A program made the position numbers and the translations under genes. Below the pieces are notes generated by a model. It made no database searches and was not told the DNA's origin. It saw nothing but the letters and a program-made list of their open reading frames with translations. Of a DNA stretch of 64,000 bases, positions 1-7,107 are shown piece after piece. Numbering within the stretch: the stretch's first letter is position 1; each line of letters begins with the position of its first letter. The DNA comes from Emticicia fluvialis (lineage in GTDB: Bacteria > Bacteroidota > Bacteroidia > Cytophagales > Spirosomataceae), in NCBI RefSeq assembly GCF_024793945.1, contig NZ_JANUSD010000005.1, forward strand, positions 62,001-126,000, in the 5' to 3' direction.

Positions 1-1
1 C

Positions 2-190
2 AATATATCTGAACCACAGGCCCTTATCGGTTTTGCGGGCCCTCGGGTAATTAAAGAAACAATTGGTAAAGAATTACCGAAAGGCTTCCAGACAGCCGAA
101 TTCGTTCTTGATCACGGTTTCCTTGATTTCATTGTCGACAGAAAAGATTTAAAAGATAAGCTGGCAAGTTTATTAAAAATGCTTGCTTAA
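2..190 (+). CDS. accD: Acetyl-CoA carboxylase carboxyltransferase beta subunit, C-terminal end (partial)
   Basis: The first 62 readable codons (stop at 188-190) encode the end of AccD, the carboxyltransferase beta subunit that helps transfer carboxyl from biotin to acetyl-CoA to make malonyl-CoA, the first step of fatty-acid synthesis in the cytosol. Visible family motifs are GFAGPRVIKETI, LPKGFQTAEF and the tail DFIVDRKDLKDKLASLL, all typical of the AccD C-terminus. The gene starts before the window, so the zinc finger and active-site region cannot be seen. The next gene starts 46 nt downstream on the same strand, so they may be co-transcribed. Confidence 0.93.
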   Translation, partial: NISEPQALIGFAGPRVIKETIGKELPKGFQTAEFVLDHGFLDFIVDRKDLKDKLASLLKMLA

Positions 191-236
191 ATGCCATCTG
201 GGGTAAAATCATACTTATCAACCACCAACTAAAAGT

Positions 237-1214
237 ATGAGACTTATCAAGCATCCTGTATTGTGCAATTATTACCTTACCTATAGGTGTAATGCTACCT
301 GTAGTTTTTGCGATATATGGGAGAAACCCTCACCCTACATTTCAATTGATAACTTCAGAGAAAACCTGAGAGACCTGAAACGATTGGGGGTAAAAGTTAT
401 TGACTTTACAGGGGGCGAACCTCTGCTGCACCGCGATTTAGATATACTGCTACTGGAAGCCAAAAAAGCAGGCATGATTACAACCGTAACTACCAATTGC
501 CTGTTGTATCCTAAGTATGCCGAACGCCTCAAAGGCAGGATAGATATGCTTCATTTTTCACTTGATTCGCCTGTTGAAGAAGAACACAATTTGTCCAGAG
601 GTGTAAAGTGTTTCGACAAAGTGATGGAATCAATTGAAATTGCGAAACAAATAGGTGAAAGACCCGATATTCTCTTCACAGTTTTTGAGCAGAATATTGA
701 TAAAATAGAACAGGTATGGAAAGATATTATCATGCCCAATAACTTGGTGCTGATACTGAATCCGGTGTTTGATTACAATAATGTTGAAACCGGAGGGGGC
801 CTGTCAGAACAAACCTTAGAGAAACTTTTATGGTGGGGCAGGCAAAAAAATGTTTACCTCAATGAGGCCTTCATCAGCCTTCGCAGAAACGGCGGTAACC
901 ATACAGACAACCCCATCTGCAAGGCAGCATCAACCACGCTCGTAATATCGCCTGAAAACAAACTTGTTTTACCGTGTTATCATTTGGGCACAAAAAGTTT
1001 TAGTATAGATAATAATCTCTACGAATTATATAAATCGGCAGAAGTACAGGAAATTGTTGCGCTGGAAGGTAAACTAAAAGAATGCGAAGGCTGCGTTATA
1101 AATTGCTATATGCAGCCATCATTTGCTGTTGAGATAAACAAGTACTTCTGGAAAGCCCTGCCAAGTACTCTTAAATACAATTACATTAAGAGTACCTGGA
1201 AACAGCTACTATAA
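237..1214 (+). CDS. Radical SAM protein with SPASM-like C-terminus
   Basis: A 325-aa radical SAM enzyme. The N-terminus carries the iron-sulfur motif C18-x3-C22-x2-C25 and the SAM-binding GGEP at 59-62, in the usual order of the TIM-barrel core. The C-terminal third has further cysteines (about C227, C246 and a C-x2-C-x3-C group near 284-291), which suggests an auxiliary cluster of the SPASM/twitch type. Such enzymes modify peptides, sugars or cofactors. No precursor peptide or partner is seen next to it, so the substrate is unknown. It follows accD on the same strand after 46 nt and converges with the small monooxygenase gene, whose stop is only 5 nt beyond its own. Confidence 0.85.
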   Translation: MRLIKHPVLCNYYLTYRCNATCSFCDIWEKPSPYISIDNFRENLRDLKRLGVKVIDFTGGEPLLHRDLDILLLEAKKAGMITTVTTNCLLYPKYAERLKGRIDMLHFSLDSPVEEEHNLSRGVKCFDKVMESIEIAKQIGERPDILFTVFEQNIDKIEQVWKDIIMPNNLVLILNPVFDYNNVETGGGLSEQTLEKLLWWGRQKNVYLNEAFISLRRNGGNHTDNPICKAASTTLVISPENKLVLPCYHLGTKSFSIDNNLYELYKSAEVQEIVALEGKLKECEGCVINCYMQPSFAVEINKYFWKALPSTLKYNYIKSTWKQLL

Positions 1215-1218
1215 GTTT

Positions 1219-1503
1219 TTATACCTTAGATAAGAAAAACAATTCGGCGGGCGCTGCCAGCAAATCTTCGGCTTTGGCAGAAAACTCAGCAATATGAACA
1301 TTGGCCAGATGGTTTTCAAGACTCTCTTTGTCTGTCCAGTTTTCATAAAAGAAAAATAGTTTGGGGTCGTCGTTGCTTTGGTGCAGCACATAATCAATAC
1401 AACCGTCTTCTTTCAGGGTAGGGGCAACCAATGCGTGCAAAGCGCTTTTGGCTTCTTCAATTTTTTCTTCTTTTACTAAAATCTTGGCAATTACAGTAAG
1501 CAT
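1219..1503 (-). CDS. Antibiotic biosynthesis monooxygenase (ABM) family protein
   Basis: A small protein of 94 aa when started at the ATG at 1503, which fits the family start (MLTVIAKILVKEEK). A longer reading from 1539 adds 12 residues with no family resemblance. The ABM fold is a dimeric ferredoxin-like barrel; members include quinol monooxygenases and proteins of unknown role. Family features seen are the first beta strand, a central EDGCIDYVLHQSNDDPKLFFFYE segment split over two strands, WTDKESLENHLA and the conserved H before the last helix. No cofactor ligands are needed in this family, so substrate cannot be read from motifs. Confidence 0.8.
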   Translation of the reverse strand: MLTVIAKILVKEEKIEEAKSALHALVAPTLKEDGCIDYVLHQSNDDPKLFFFYENWTDKESLENHLANVHIAEFSAKAEDLLAAPAELFFLSKV

Positions 1504-1536
1504 ATAAAAAATATGTTGATGGCACAAACAGAGTTT

Positions 1537-1544
1537 CAAAAATA
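1537..1544 (-). promoter_or_regulatory. Bacteroidota -7 box (TATTTTTG) before the ABM gene
   Basis: The minus strand reads TATTTTTG, an exact match to TAnnTTTG, 33 nt upstream of the chosen start at 1503. No clear TTG box lies at the usual spacing, so this is a partial promoter call. It also supports the shorter start, because the longer reading would begin inside the promoter. Confidence 0.4.
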
Positions 1545-1612
1545 GAAATTTATTCTTTCGGAAGAAGGGTTTTTGTCATAAATTAAAAAATAACTTCCTT
1601 ACTATTGCAAAC

Positions 1613-1644
1613 TTTGACAATCAATTCAAAAAAACTAATTTTAG
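1613..1644 (+). promoter_or_regulatory. Candidate promoter for the SGNH hydrolase at 1685
   Basis: TTTG at 1613-1616, 19 nt of spacer, then TAATTTTA at 1636-1643, which matches TAnnTTTG at seven of eight positions. The predicted start of transcription near 1648 would give a leader of about 35 nt. Confidence 0.5.
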
Positions 1645-1684
1645 CCGGATAAAAATAATTAACAGATTCAACCTTAAAAAAAGA

Positions 1685-2359
1685 ATGAAAAACACCCTGA
1701 AATTTCTCTCTATTCTATTTCTGTCAATACTTATGTTTTCAATGAAACAGGATAAACCCACCAAAGTAATTTTCTTTGGTGACTCCATCACGCAAGCAGG
1801 CATCGGACCCGGCGGATACATCACCAAAATGAAAGAAATGCTTGAAAAACAAGGCATAAAAAGCAAATATCAACTGATAGGCGCCGGTATAGGAGGCAAT
1901 AAAGTTTATGATTTGTTTTTGCGTATGGAAGATGACGTACTGGCGCAAAACCCCGACGTGGTAGTTATTTATATTGGCGTAAATGATGTATGGCACAAAA
2001 CAAGCCATGGCACCGGTACAGACGCCGATAAATTTACAGGTTTCTATAATGCCATTATAAAAAAGTTGCAGTCTAAGGGCATTAAAGTGATTTGCTGCAC
2101 ACCGGCAGTAATTGGCGAGCGCACCGATAACAGTAATGCACAAGATGGAGACCTGAACTATTATTCTGGCTTAATCAGGACTATAGCTTCTAAATATGAC
2201 TGCCCGCTGGTTGATTTAAGAAAAGAATTTATCAGCTATAATCTTAAGAATAATCCTCAGAATAAAGAGTCTGGTATTCTTACAACCGACAGAGTACACC
2301 TGAACGACACGGGTAATCAGTTTGTGGCCGACTTGATGATGAAAGCTATCTTAAAATAA
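1685..2359 (+). CDS. SGNH/GDSL-family hydrolase, probably secreted
   Basis: A 224-aa esterase/lipase-type hydrolase. Residues 1-20 are a hydrophobic secretion signal or anchor. SGNH blocks are present in order: GDSIT with the nucleophile S34, the glycine of GAGIGGNK near 68-72, GVND (N100) and D202-x2-H205. The catalytic Ser, Gly, Asn and His/Asp are all there, so it should be active on an ester, perhaps an acetylated sugar. The next gene encodes a polysaccharide deacetylase on the same strand, which fits an extracellular carbohydrate role, but a GC-rich hairpin lies between them. Substrate is not evident. Confidence 0.85.
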   Translation: MKNTLKFLSILFLSILMFSMKQDKPTKVIFFGDSITQAGIGPGGYITKMKEMLEKQGIKSKYQLIGAGIGGNKVYDLFLRMEDDVLAQNPDVVVIYIGVNDVWHKTSHGTGTDADKFTGFYNAIIKKLQSKGIKVICCTPAVIGERTDNSNAQDGDLNYYSGLIRTIASKYDCPLVDLRKEFISYNLKNNPQNKESGILTTDRVHLNDTGNQFVADLMMKAILK

Positions 2360-2369
2360 AAAAATTTTC

Positions 2370-2390
2370 GGGGCGCATTCGCGCCCCTTT
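2370..2390 (+). terminator. Hairpin terminator after the SGNH hydrolase
   Basis: GGGGCGC / GCGCCCC, 7 bp with a 4-nt loop, followed by a short T run (TTTCTATT). It sits between two same-strand genes and may be leaky, because the T tract is poor. Confidence 0.55.
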
Positions 2391-2398
2391 CTATTATT

Positions 2399-3304
2399 AT
2401 GAAAAACCTTTTTACTTTATTCGTTTTAATGTTTTTTACGCGTGCAAATGCACAGAAGCAGATAGCTATAACGATTGACGACCTACCGTTTGTCAGCGAA
2501 ATATCCTTAAAACATGCGCATACTTCAACCGATAAACTGCTTCAGAAAATAAGAAAACACAATATCCAGGCCGTAGGTTTTGTGAACGAATCGATGGCTG
2601 TCAGAATCGGAGAAATTGATGCACGTGTGGCTTTGCTTGAAAAATGGCTGGCCAGCGGAAACCTGCTTGGGAATCATACGTTCTCGCATCGTTCATTAAC
2701 TACAACCCCATTGGAAGATTTCAAAATAGACTTACTGAAAGGTGAGATTATTACTACTCAGCTCAATAAAAAGTATAATCATACTAAAAAATACTTCAGG
2801 TATCCGTTTTTGCAAATGGGTGCCGACAGCGCAAAAAGATATGGCTTTGAAAAAGTGCTGAAAGACCAGGGGTACATTAATGCACCCGTTACAATAGAAG
2901 CCGACGACTGGTACTACAATAAAGTGTACATGGATGCCATGAAAGCCGGTAAACACGAGCTGATGAAAAGCATTGCCCGCCAATACATTCAGCATAATAT
3001 TGATTACTTTGATTATTACGAGAAGTATACTCAGGAGATTATAGGCAGGCCAATCAAACATATTTTTCTTTGCCATGCAAACGCCCTGAATGCCGATTAT
3101 TTTGACGAGTTATGTAAGGTAATGACCGACCGCGGCTACAGCTTCATTTCACTCGACGAGGCACTGGAAGACGAGGTGTATAAACACGCCGATACAGTGC
3201 TGGCAAAGGGTGGTTTCTCATGGCTGCACAGATGGAAAATAACAGAAAAAAAAATCAGCTTTGAAAGAAGTGGAGATTCCCGCCGACATCAGAGCTCTGT
3301 ATGA
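2399..3304 (+). CDS. Polysaccharide deacetylase (NodB domain), C-terminus probably frameshifted
   Basis: A secreted NodB-type carbohydrate esterase; it would remove acetyl groups from a polysaccharide using a metal ion. Signal peptide 1-18 (cut after ANA). Motifs: TIDDLP with D27 D28, GNHTFSH with metal ligands H93 and H97, and RYPF with R134. The body is intact at 301 aa, but the last 20 or so residues look unlike a real protein end. Nine A's at 3246-3254 precede that stretch. Removing one A gives a different tail, EKKSALKEVEIPADIRALYETK split around the run, ending at 3314, and it reads like the normal end of this family. Either a sequencing indel, a recent mutation or slippage explains it. 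The catalytic core is not affected. Confidence 0.82.
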   Translation: MKNLFTLFVLMFFTRANAQKQIAITIDDLPFVSEISLKHAHTSTDKLLQKIRKHNIQAVGFVNESMAVRIGEIDARVALLEKWLASGNLLGNHTFSHRSLTTTPLEDFKIDLLKGEIITTQLNKKYNHTKKYFRYPFLQMGADSAKRYGFEKVLKDQGYINAPVTIEADDWYYNKVYMDAMKAGKHELMKSIARQYIQHNIDYFDYYEKYTQEIIGRPIKHIFLCHANALNADYFDELCKVMTDRGYSFISLDEALEDEVYKHADTVLAKGGFSWLHRWKITEKKISFERSGDSRRHQSSV

Positions 3305-3493
3305 AACAAAATAACAGGTTATATTTTTTGAAAGCCCCATTTTTAACCACCCAGTAAGGCTATATAATGTAAACTTTTCGTTATTTTCTGATACAAATTT
3401 TTTAAAAATATCTAATTTGCATAAAATTTAAAACTGGCTTCATCTACATATCTATAATAACATTTATTCTTTTTAAAATTCAAAATACTTAAC

Positions 3494-4576
3494 ATGAGTC
3501 AATCTTTGATTAAGCCGGGCGTAGTTTCAGGTGAAGCACTTGCTGCTTTATTACGCCACGCCAACGAAAACGATTATGCCCTACCCGCTGTTAATGTTGT
3601 AGGAACAAACTCAGTAAATGGTGTAATGGAAGCAGCAAAAGCTGTTAATTCGCCGGTTATTGTTCAGTTCTCAAATGGCGGTGCATCTTTTTATGCAGGG
3701 AAATCTCTACCAAACAAAAATCAGGAAGCCTCTATTGCCGGTGCAATATCAGGAGCTATACATGTACACCAGATTGCCGAAATGTATGGCATTCCGGTGG
3801 TTTTGCATACCGACCACTGTGCAAAGAAACTTTTACCTTGGTTAGATGGTCTTTTAGATGCAGGTGAAAAATACTTCGACCTACACGGCAAGCCATTGTT
3901 TGGCTCGCACATGATTGACCTTTCAGAAGAGCCAATCGAAGAGAACATAGAAATATGCGTAAAATACTTCGAGCGTATGTCTAAATTAGGCATGACCCTT
4001 GAAATTGAACTAGGTGTAACAGGCGGAGAAGAAGACGGTGTTGATAACTCAGATGTTGACAGCTCAAAACTATATACTCAGCCATCAGAAGTAGCGTATG
4101 CTTACGAAGAACTGAAGAAAATCTCTCCGAACTTCACTATTGCTGCGGCATTTGGAAACGTTCATGGTGTTTATAAACCAGGTAATGTGAAGTTACAGCC
4201 GATTATTCTGAAAAACTCTCAGGATTACATCAAAGAAAAATTCGGTACCGGTGAATTACCAGTAAACTTCGTGTTCCATGGTGGTTCAGGTTCATCTCGT
4301 GAAGAAATCAGAGAAGCCATTAAATATGGTGCCGTAAAAATGAACATCGATACCGACGTCCAATGGTCAACCTGGGAAGGAATCCTGAAATATTACAAAG
4401 ACAAAGAAGGATATCTGCAAGGCCAGCTGGGTAACCCTGAAGGTTCAGATTCTCCGAACAAAAAATATTATGACCCACGTGTCTGGCTTCGTAAAGGCGA
4501 AGAAAGCATGATTAGCCGTCTGAAAATAGCTTTCGAAGATTTGAATTGTATCAATCGTTGCGAAGGTCTGTTTTAA
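3494..4576 (+). CDS. fbaA: Fructose-bisphosphate aldolase, class II
   Basis: A 360-aa zinc-dependent aldolase that cleaves fructose 1,6-bisphosphate to dihydroxyacetone phosphate and glyceraldehyde 3-phosphate in glycolysis and runs in reverse in gluconeogenesis. Length and sequence match the long FbaA type. Catalytic and metal-binding segments are visible: VVLHTDHCAKK (Asp acid and first zinc His), LEIELGVTGGEEDG, AAFGNVHGVYKPGNV (second His) and FVFHGGSGSS (third His and phosphate-binding glycines). The start at 3494 gives the usual N-terminus. It has its own 179-nt upstream region and a strong shared terminator downstream, so it is probably a single-gene unit. Confidence 0.96.
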   Translation: MSQSLIKPGVVSGEALAALLRHANENDYALPAVNVVGTNSVNGVMEAAKAVNSPVIVQFSNGGASFYAGKSLPNKNQEASIAGAISGAIHVHQIAEMYGIPVVLHTDHCAKKLLPWLDGLLDAGEKYFDLHGKPLFGSHMIDLSEEPIEENIEICVKYFERMSKLGMTLEIELGVTGGEEDGVDNSDVDSSKLYTQPSEVAYAYEELKKISPNFTIAAAFGNVHGVYKPGNVKLQPIILKNSQDYIKEKFGTGELPVNFVFHGGSGSSREEIREAIKYGAVKMNIDTDVQWSTWEGILKYYKDKEGYLQGQLGNPEGSDSPNKKYYDPRVWLRKGEESMISRLKIAFEDLNCINRCEGLF

Positions 4577-4598
4577 TCAGCAGCCGGGTTTAGCTTTT

Positions 4599-4630
4599 AA
4601 ATCATCAGCTTATTTGCAGGCTGATGATTT
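4599..4630. terminator. Bidirectional terminator between fbaA and the DUF2520 gene
   Basis: AAATCATCAGC pairs perfectly with GCTGATGATTT (11 bp, 10-nt loop), followed by TCTTTTTT on the plus strand. The A-rich left flank lets it act on the minus strand as well. It serves two convergent genes. Confidence 0.8.
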
Positions 4631-4637
4631 TCTTTTT

Positions 4638-5432
4638 TCAGGAGTGCCACTTCCTGATACTTTCGCTCATTACTTCATAAATCTCAAACAAATCAGGCTG
4701 GTTGTTCAGATACAACAGATGGGTATTAATAGTTGATTTATCTCCTCTTATTGCCGGTCCGGTTTGTACATCAGCCGGATGGTCAGCCAGCAAAGCTTTC
4801 TGAAAAGTTTCTTTTATTAGCGGTTTCAGTAATTCAAATTCCAGGTTTTCTTCGGTGGTAATTTCGTTAGCAAGCGCCAGTAAATGGTTGGTAAAATTGC
4901 AGGCAAATACCGCTGCAACATGCAGCACTTTTCTTTCGCGTGAGCTTATCAGATATACTGTATTGCTTACGCTCTGCGCCAGTTGTACCAGTTTGTCTTC
5001 GGCAGATGCCTCCTCGGCCTCAATGCAAAACGGCACTTCTTTCAACGACATTTTTTTCTGAATGCTGAAAGTCATTAACGGATAAAATACGCCACATCTG
5101 ACAGGTAAATCATGGTGGGCAATCATCAGGTTTTGCAAATCTTCCAGACTTTTTGTTCCGGAAGTGTGCACCAGAATGGCATTCTCTGGTAAAACCAGCA
5201 TTGAACATACTTCGGCAATGGCATCATCAGCAACGGCCAGAATAAAAACTTCAGCATTGCTTTCAGAAAAGTCGAGGTCAGTTTTGACCTTTGCCTGATA
5301 CAGCATTGAAACCAGCGCCCGCGCCTTTACCTGCTTACGACTATACACTTCACATACCTGATGGTGGTGATCTTCCAGTGCAATGCTTAAGTGCCAGGCC
5401 ACATTACCGGCACCAATCATTGAAATCTTCAT
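4638..5432 (-). CDS. Rossmann-fold dehydrogenase with DUF2520 domain
   Basis: A 264-aa protein resembling the DUF2520 family, distant relatives of pyrroline-5-carboxylate reductase and F420-dependent NADP reductases. The N-terminus has the dinucleotide-binding loop MIGAGNVAWHL (G7, G9, N10). The second half, with RERKVLHVAAVFACNFTNHLLALANE, is the all-helical DUF2520 part that normally forms the dimer and substrate pocket. In many genomes this family sits alone, and its substrate is not known. Here it converges with fbaA and is divergent from the hemE region. Confidence 0.82.
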   Translation of the reverse strand: MKISMIGAGNVAWHLSIALEDHHHQVCEVYSRKQVKARALVSMLYQAKVKTDLDFSESNAEVFILAVADDAIAEVCSMLVLPENAILVHTSGTKSLEDLQNLMIAHHDLPVRCGVFYPLMTFSIQKKMSLKEVPFCIEAEEASAEDKLVQLAQSVSNTVYLISSRERKVLHVAAVFACNFTNHLLALANEITTEENLEFELLKPLIKETFQKALLADHPADVQTGPAIRGDKSTINTHLLYLNNQPDLFEIYEVMSESIRKWHS

Positions 5433-5720
5433 GATGCTTTTAGTTAACGATTAAACTGATGGCTGCAAAAATCAGAAAAAACGGCCGAATAATAGCAAGT
5501 AACCTTAAAACTAGTTCTCAAATTTAATCGGTGCCGGAAAGGTAGAAAAACAACTGTTTTTTTCAATACGCTAATCTTGACATACAGCATTGAACAGCTG
5601 TTTTTATGCACCAGGATTTAATTTTTTTATCAGCCTGATTTTCAGTTGAAAACAGAGAAAATTGCGCTAAAAAATATGCAAACACTTGAAAACGTGCGGT
5701 TTACGTTGTATATTAGCAGA
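5433..5720. other. Intergenic region upstream of the candidate RNA
   Basis: There is no open reading frame of note. The stretch is very AT-rich. The minus-strand half must hold the DUF2520 promoter; I see only CAAAAATC at about 5466-5473, one base away from the minus-strand form of TAnnTTTG. The end of the stretch holds the promoter boxes of the candidate RNA. Confidence 0.4.
5686..5716 (+). promoter_or_regulatory. Candidate promoter for the RNA before hemE
   Basis: TTG at 5686-5688, a 20-nt spacer and TATATTAG at 5709-5716 (seven of eight positions of TAnnTTTG). Transcription would begin at about 5721, at the first base of the first stem. Confidence 0.5.
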
Positions 5721-5984
5721 GCCGGTTAAGAAAAAAACTAAGTATTTCAGAATAAACATAGTTAATAATACTTAAAAACCGGCGCAAATATGGCTTTGGT
5801 TTAAGCAAAACAAGTTTGCGAATTGCAGACATTCTTAAACCAAAAGGCCTTTGTTAAGCGTATCCCAAGAAAGAAATAGTGACGTTAACTGCTGTAATTA
5901 CTTAAAATCAAAAACTCCCTGTAGAATTAAAGATGACTTTCAGGTTAACCGAACGGGCCATGAGCGAAACTCATGGCTTTTTTT
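5721..5984 (+). ncRNA. Candidate structured non-coding RNA or long leader before hemE
   Basis: About 264 nt with no credible protein frame but strong secondary structure. Hairpin I: GCCGGTT (5721-5727) pairs with AACCGGC (5777-5783), and inside it AAGTATT (5740-5746) pairs with AATACTT (5767-5773). Hairpin II: GGCTTTGGTTTAAG (5792-5805) pairs with CTTAAACCAAAAGGCC (5834-5849) with one 2-nt bulge. CGGTTAA (5723-5729) can instead pair with TTAACCG (5945-5951), closing the whole molecule and excluding hairpin I. An intrinsic terminator ends it. Motifs of tmRNA, RNase P and SRP RNA are absent. It may be a 6S-like RNA, a free small RNA, or a switch in front of hemE. Confidence 0.5.
5957..5984 (+). 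terminator. Intrinsic terminator 56 nt upstream of hemE
   Basis: GCCATGAG and CTCATGGC form a perfect 8-bp stem with a CGAAA loop, followed by seven T. There is no upstream plus-strand gene left to terminate, because fbaA has its own terminator 1.3 kb earlier. So it must end a transcript that begins in 5433-5957. Confidence 0.8.
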
Positions 5985-6028
5985 ATATAAATATGCCAGT
6001 GTCTCAAAGCACGACCTGCGTTTTTAAT

Positions 6029-6036
6029 TATCTTTG
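6029..6036 (+). promoter_or_regulatory. hemE -7 box (TATCTTTG), possibly leaderless
   Basis: TATCTTTG matches TAnnTTTG exactly and ends 4 nt before the hemE ATG at 6041. With normal spacing the first transcribed base would be at or next to the A of ATG. No clear TTG box is found upstream at the usual distance. Confidence 0.45.
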
Positions 6037-6040
6037 TGGC

Positions 6041-7066
6041 ATGGAATTACAAAATGATTTGCTTTTACGTGCTGCCAGAGGAGAGCAGGTAGAGCGCGTA
6101 CCGGTCTGGATGATGCGTCAGGCAGGCAGGATTTTACCTGAGTATAGAGCCGTAAGGGCTCAGGCAGGCAGCTTTATTAAGTTAGCCACTACACCTGAGC
6201 TGGCCGCAGAAGTAACGATTCAACCGGTTGATATTCTGAAAACCGACGCCGCCATCATTTTTTCGGATATTCTGGTTGTGCCAGAGGCTATGGGTTTACC
6301 CTACGAAATGATTGAGGCCCGGGGCCCGGTATTCCCCAAAGTAGTACAATCAAAAAAAGATGTAGATGCGCTGAAAATAAGTGACCCCGAGACAGACCTT
6401 GGGTATGTACTTGCCGCTATTGATATTGTAAAGAAAGAACTCAACGGCCGCGTGCCGCTGATAGGCTTTGCAGGGGCGCCTTTTACTATCTTTTGCTACA
6501 TGGTTGAGGGGCGGGGGTCTAAAACATTCTCTACAGCTAAAAAGATGCTGTATTCTCAGCCCCAATTAGCGCACCTGCTGCTTCAAAAGATAACAGACAG
6601 TACCATTACCTATCTGAAAGCCCAGGCGCGCCACGGAGCCGATTTGGTGCAGATTTTCGATTCATGGGCCGGCATTCTTTCGCCAGACCAATACAGAAAG
6701 TTTTCTTTGCCTTATATTGCCCAGATTTGCGATGCAATCGATGAGGTGCCGGTAACGGTTTTTGCAAAAGGGGCTTTCTTTGCCCGTAAGGAGATGTCGA
6801 AACTGAATTGCAGCGTAGTGGGTATTGACTGGAACATGGACATCCGGGAGTCACGCAGAATGCTGCCCGGTAAAACGCTGCAGGGTAACCTGGACCCCTG
6901 TGTGTTGTATGCATCGTTTAAGGAAGTTGAAAAGCAGACCAAAAAGATGCTGAAAGCCTTTGGTACACAAAGATACATAGCTAACCTGGGGCATGGTGTT
7001 TACCCTGACACAGACCCCGAAAAAGTGAAGTGCTTCTTTGAAACCGTAAAAACGTATTCGGTATAA
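6041..7066 (+). CDS. hemE: Uroporphyrinogen decarboxylase
   Basis: A 341-aa cytosolic enzyme that removes four carboxyl groups from uroporphyrinogen III to give coproporphyrinogen III in haem synthesis. The start at 6041 (MELQNDLLLRAARGE) fits the family. An in-frame ATG at 5933 would run through the terminator hairpin and add 36 residues without resemblance. Signature motifs: PVWMMRQAGRILPEYR at 21-36, IIFSDIL with catalytic D76, and GNLDPCVLYAS plus NLGHGVYPDTDPEKV near the end. It ends at a perfect 19-bp terminator. No other haem gene is in the window. Confidence 0.95.
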   Translation: MELQNDLLLRAARGEQVERVPVWMMRQAGRILPEYRAVRAQAGSFIKLATTPELAAEVTIQPVDILKTDAAIIFSDILVVPEAMGLPYEMIEARGPVFPKVVQSKKDVDALKISDPETDLGYVLAAIDIVKKELNGRVPLIGFAGAPFTIFCYMVEGRGSKTFSTAKKMLYSQPQLAHLLLQKITDSTITYLKAQARHGADLVQIFDSWAGILSPDQYRKFSLPYIAQICDAIDEVPVTVFAKGAFFARKEMSKLNCSVVGIDWNMDIRESRRMLPGKTLQGNLDPCVLYASFKEVEKQTKKMLKAFGTQRYIANLGHGVYPDTDPEKVKCFFETVKTYSV

Positions 7067-7107
7067 AAACGATAAAGCCGTTCAGATTCTGAACGGCTTT
7101 ATCGTTT
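7067..7107. terminator. Bidirectional terminator after hemE
   Basis: A perfect 19-bp stem, AAACGATAAAGCCGTTCAG with its reverse complement, around a 3-nt loop (ATT). It lies between convergent genes; its last two bases overlap the stop codon of the epimerase gene, whose 3' end is at 7106. Confidence 0.85.

Noticed and set aside
5957..5984. The hairpin before hemE as the terminator of fbaA
   Set aside because: fbaA already has a strong terminator at 4599-4630, and a minus-strand gene lies between.
5933..6040. An extended hemE start at 5933
   Set aside because: The added 36 residues would run through the terminator hairpin and have no family resemblance; the -7 box at 6029 supports 6041.
7067..7107. 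The long perfect inverted repeat after hemE as a mobile-element end or repeat family
   Set aside because: It lies exactly between two convergent stops and has the A/T flanks of a two-way terminator; no second copy is seen in the window.
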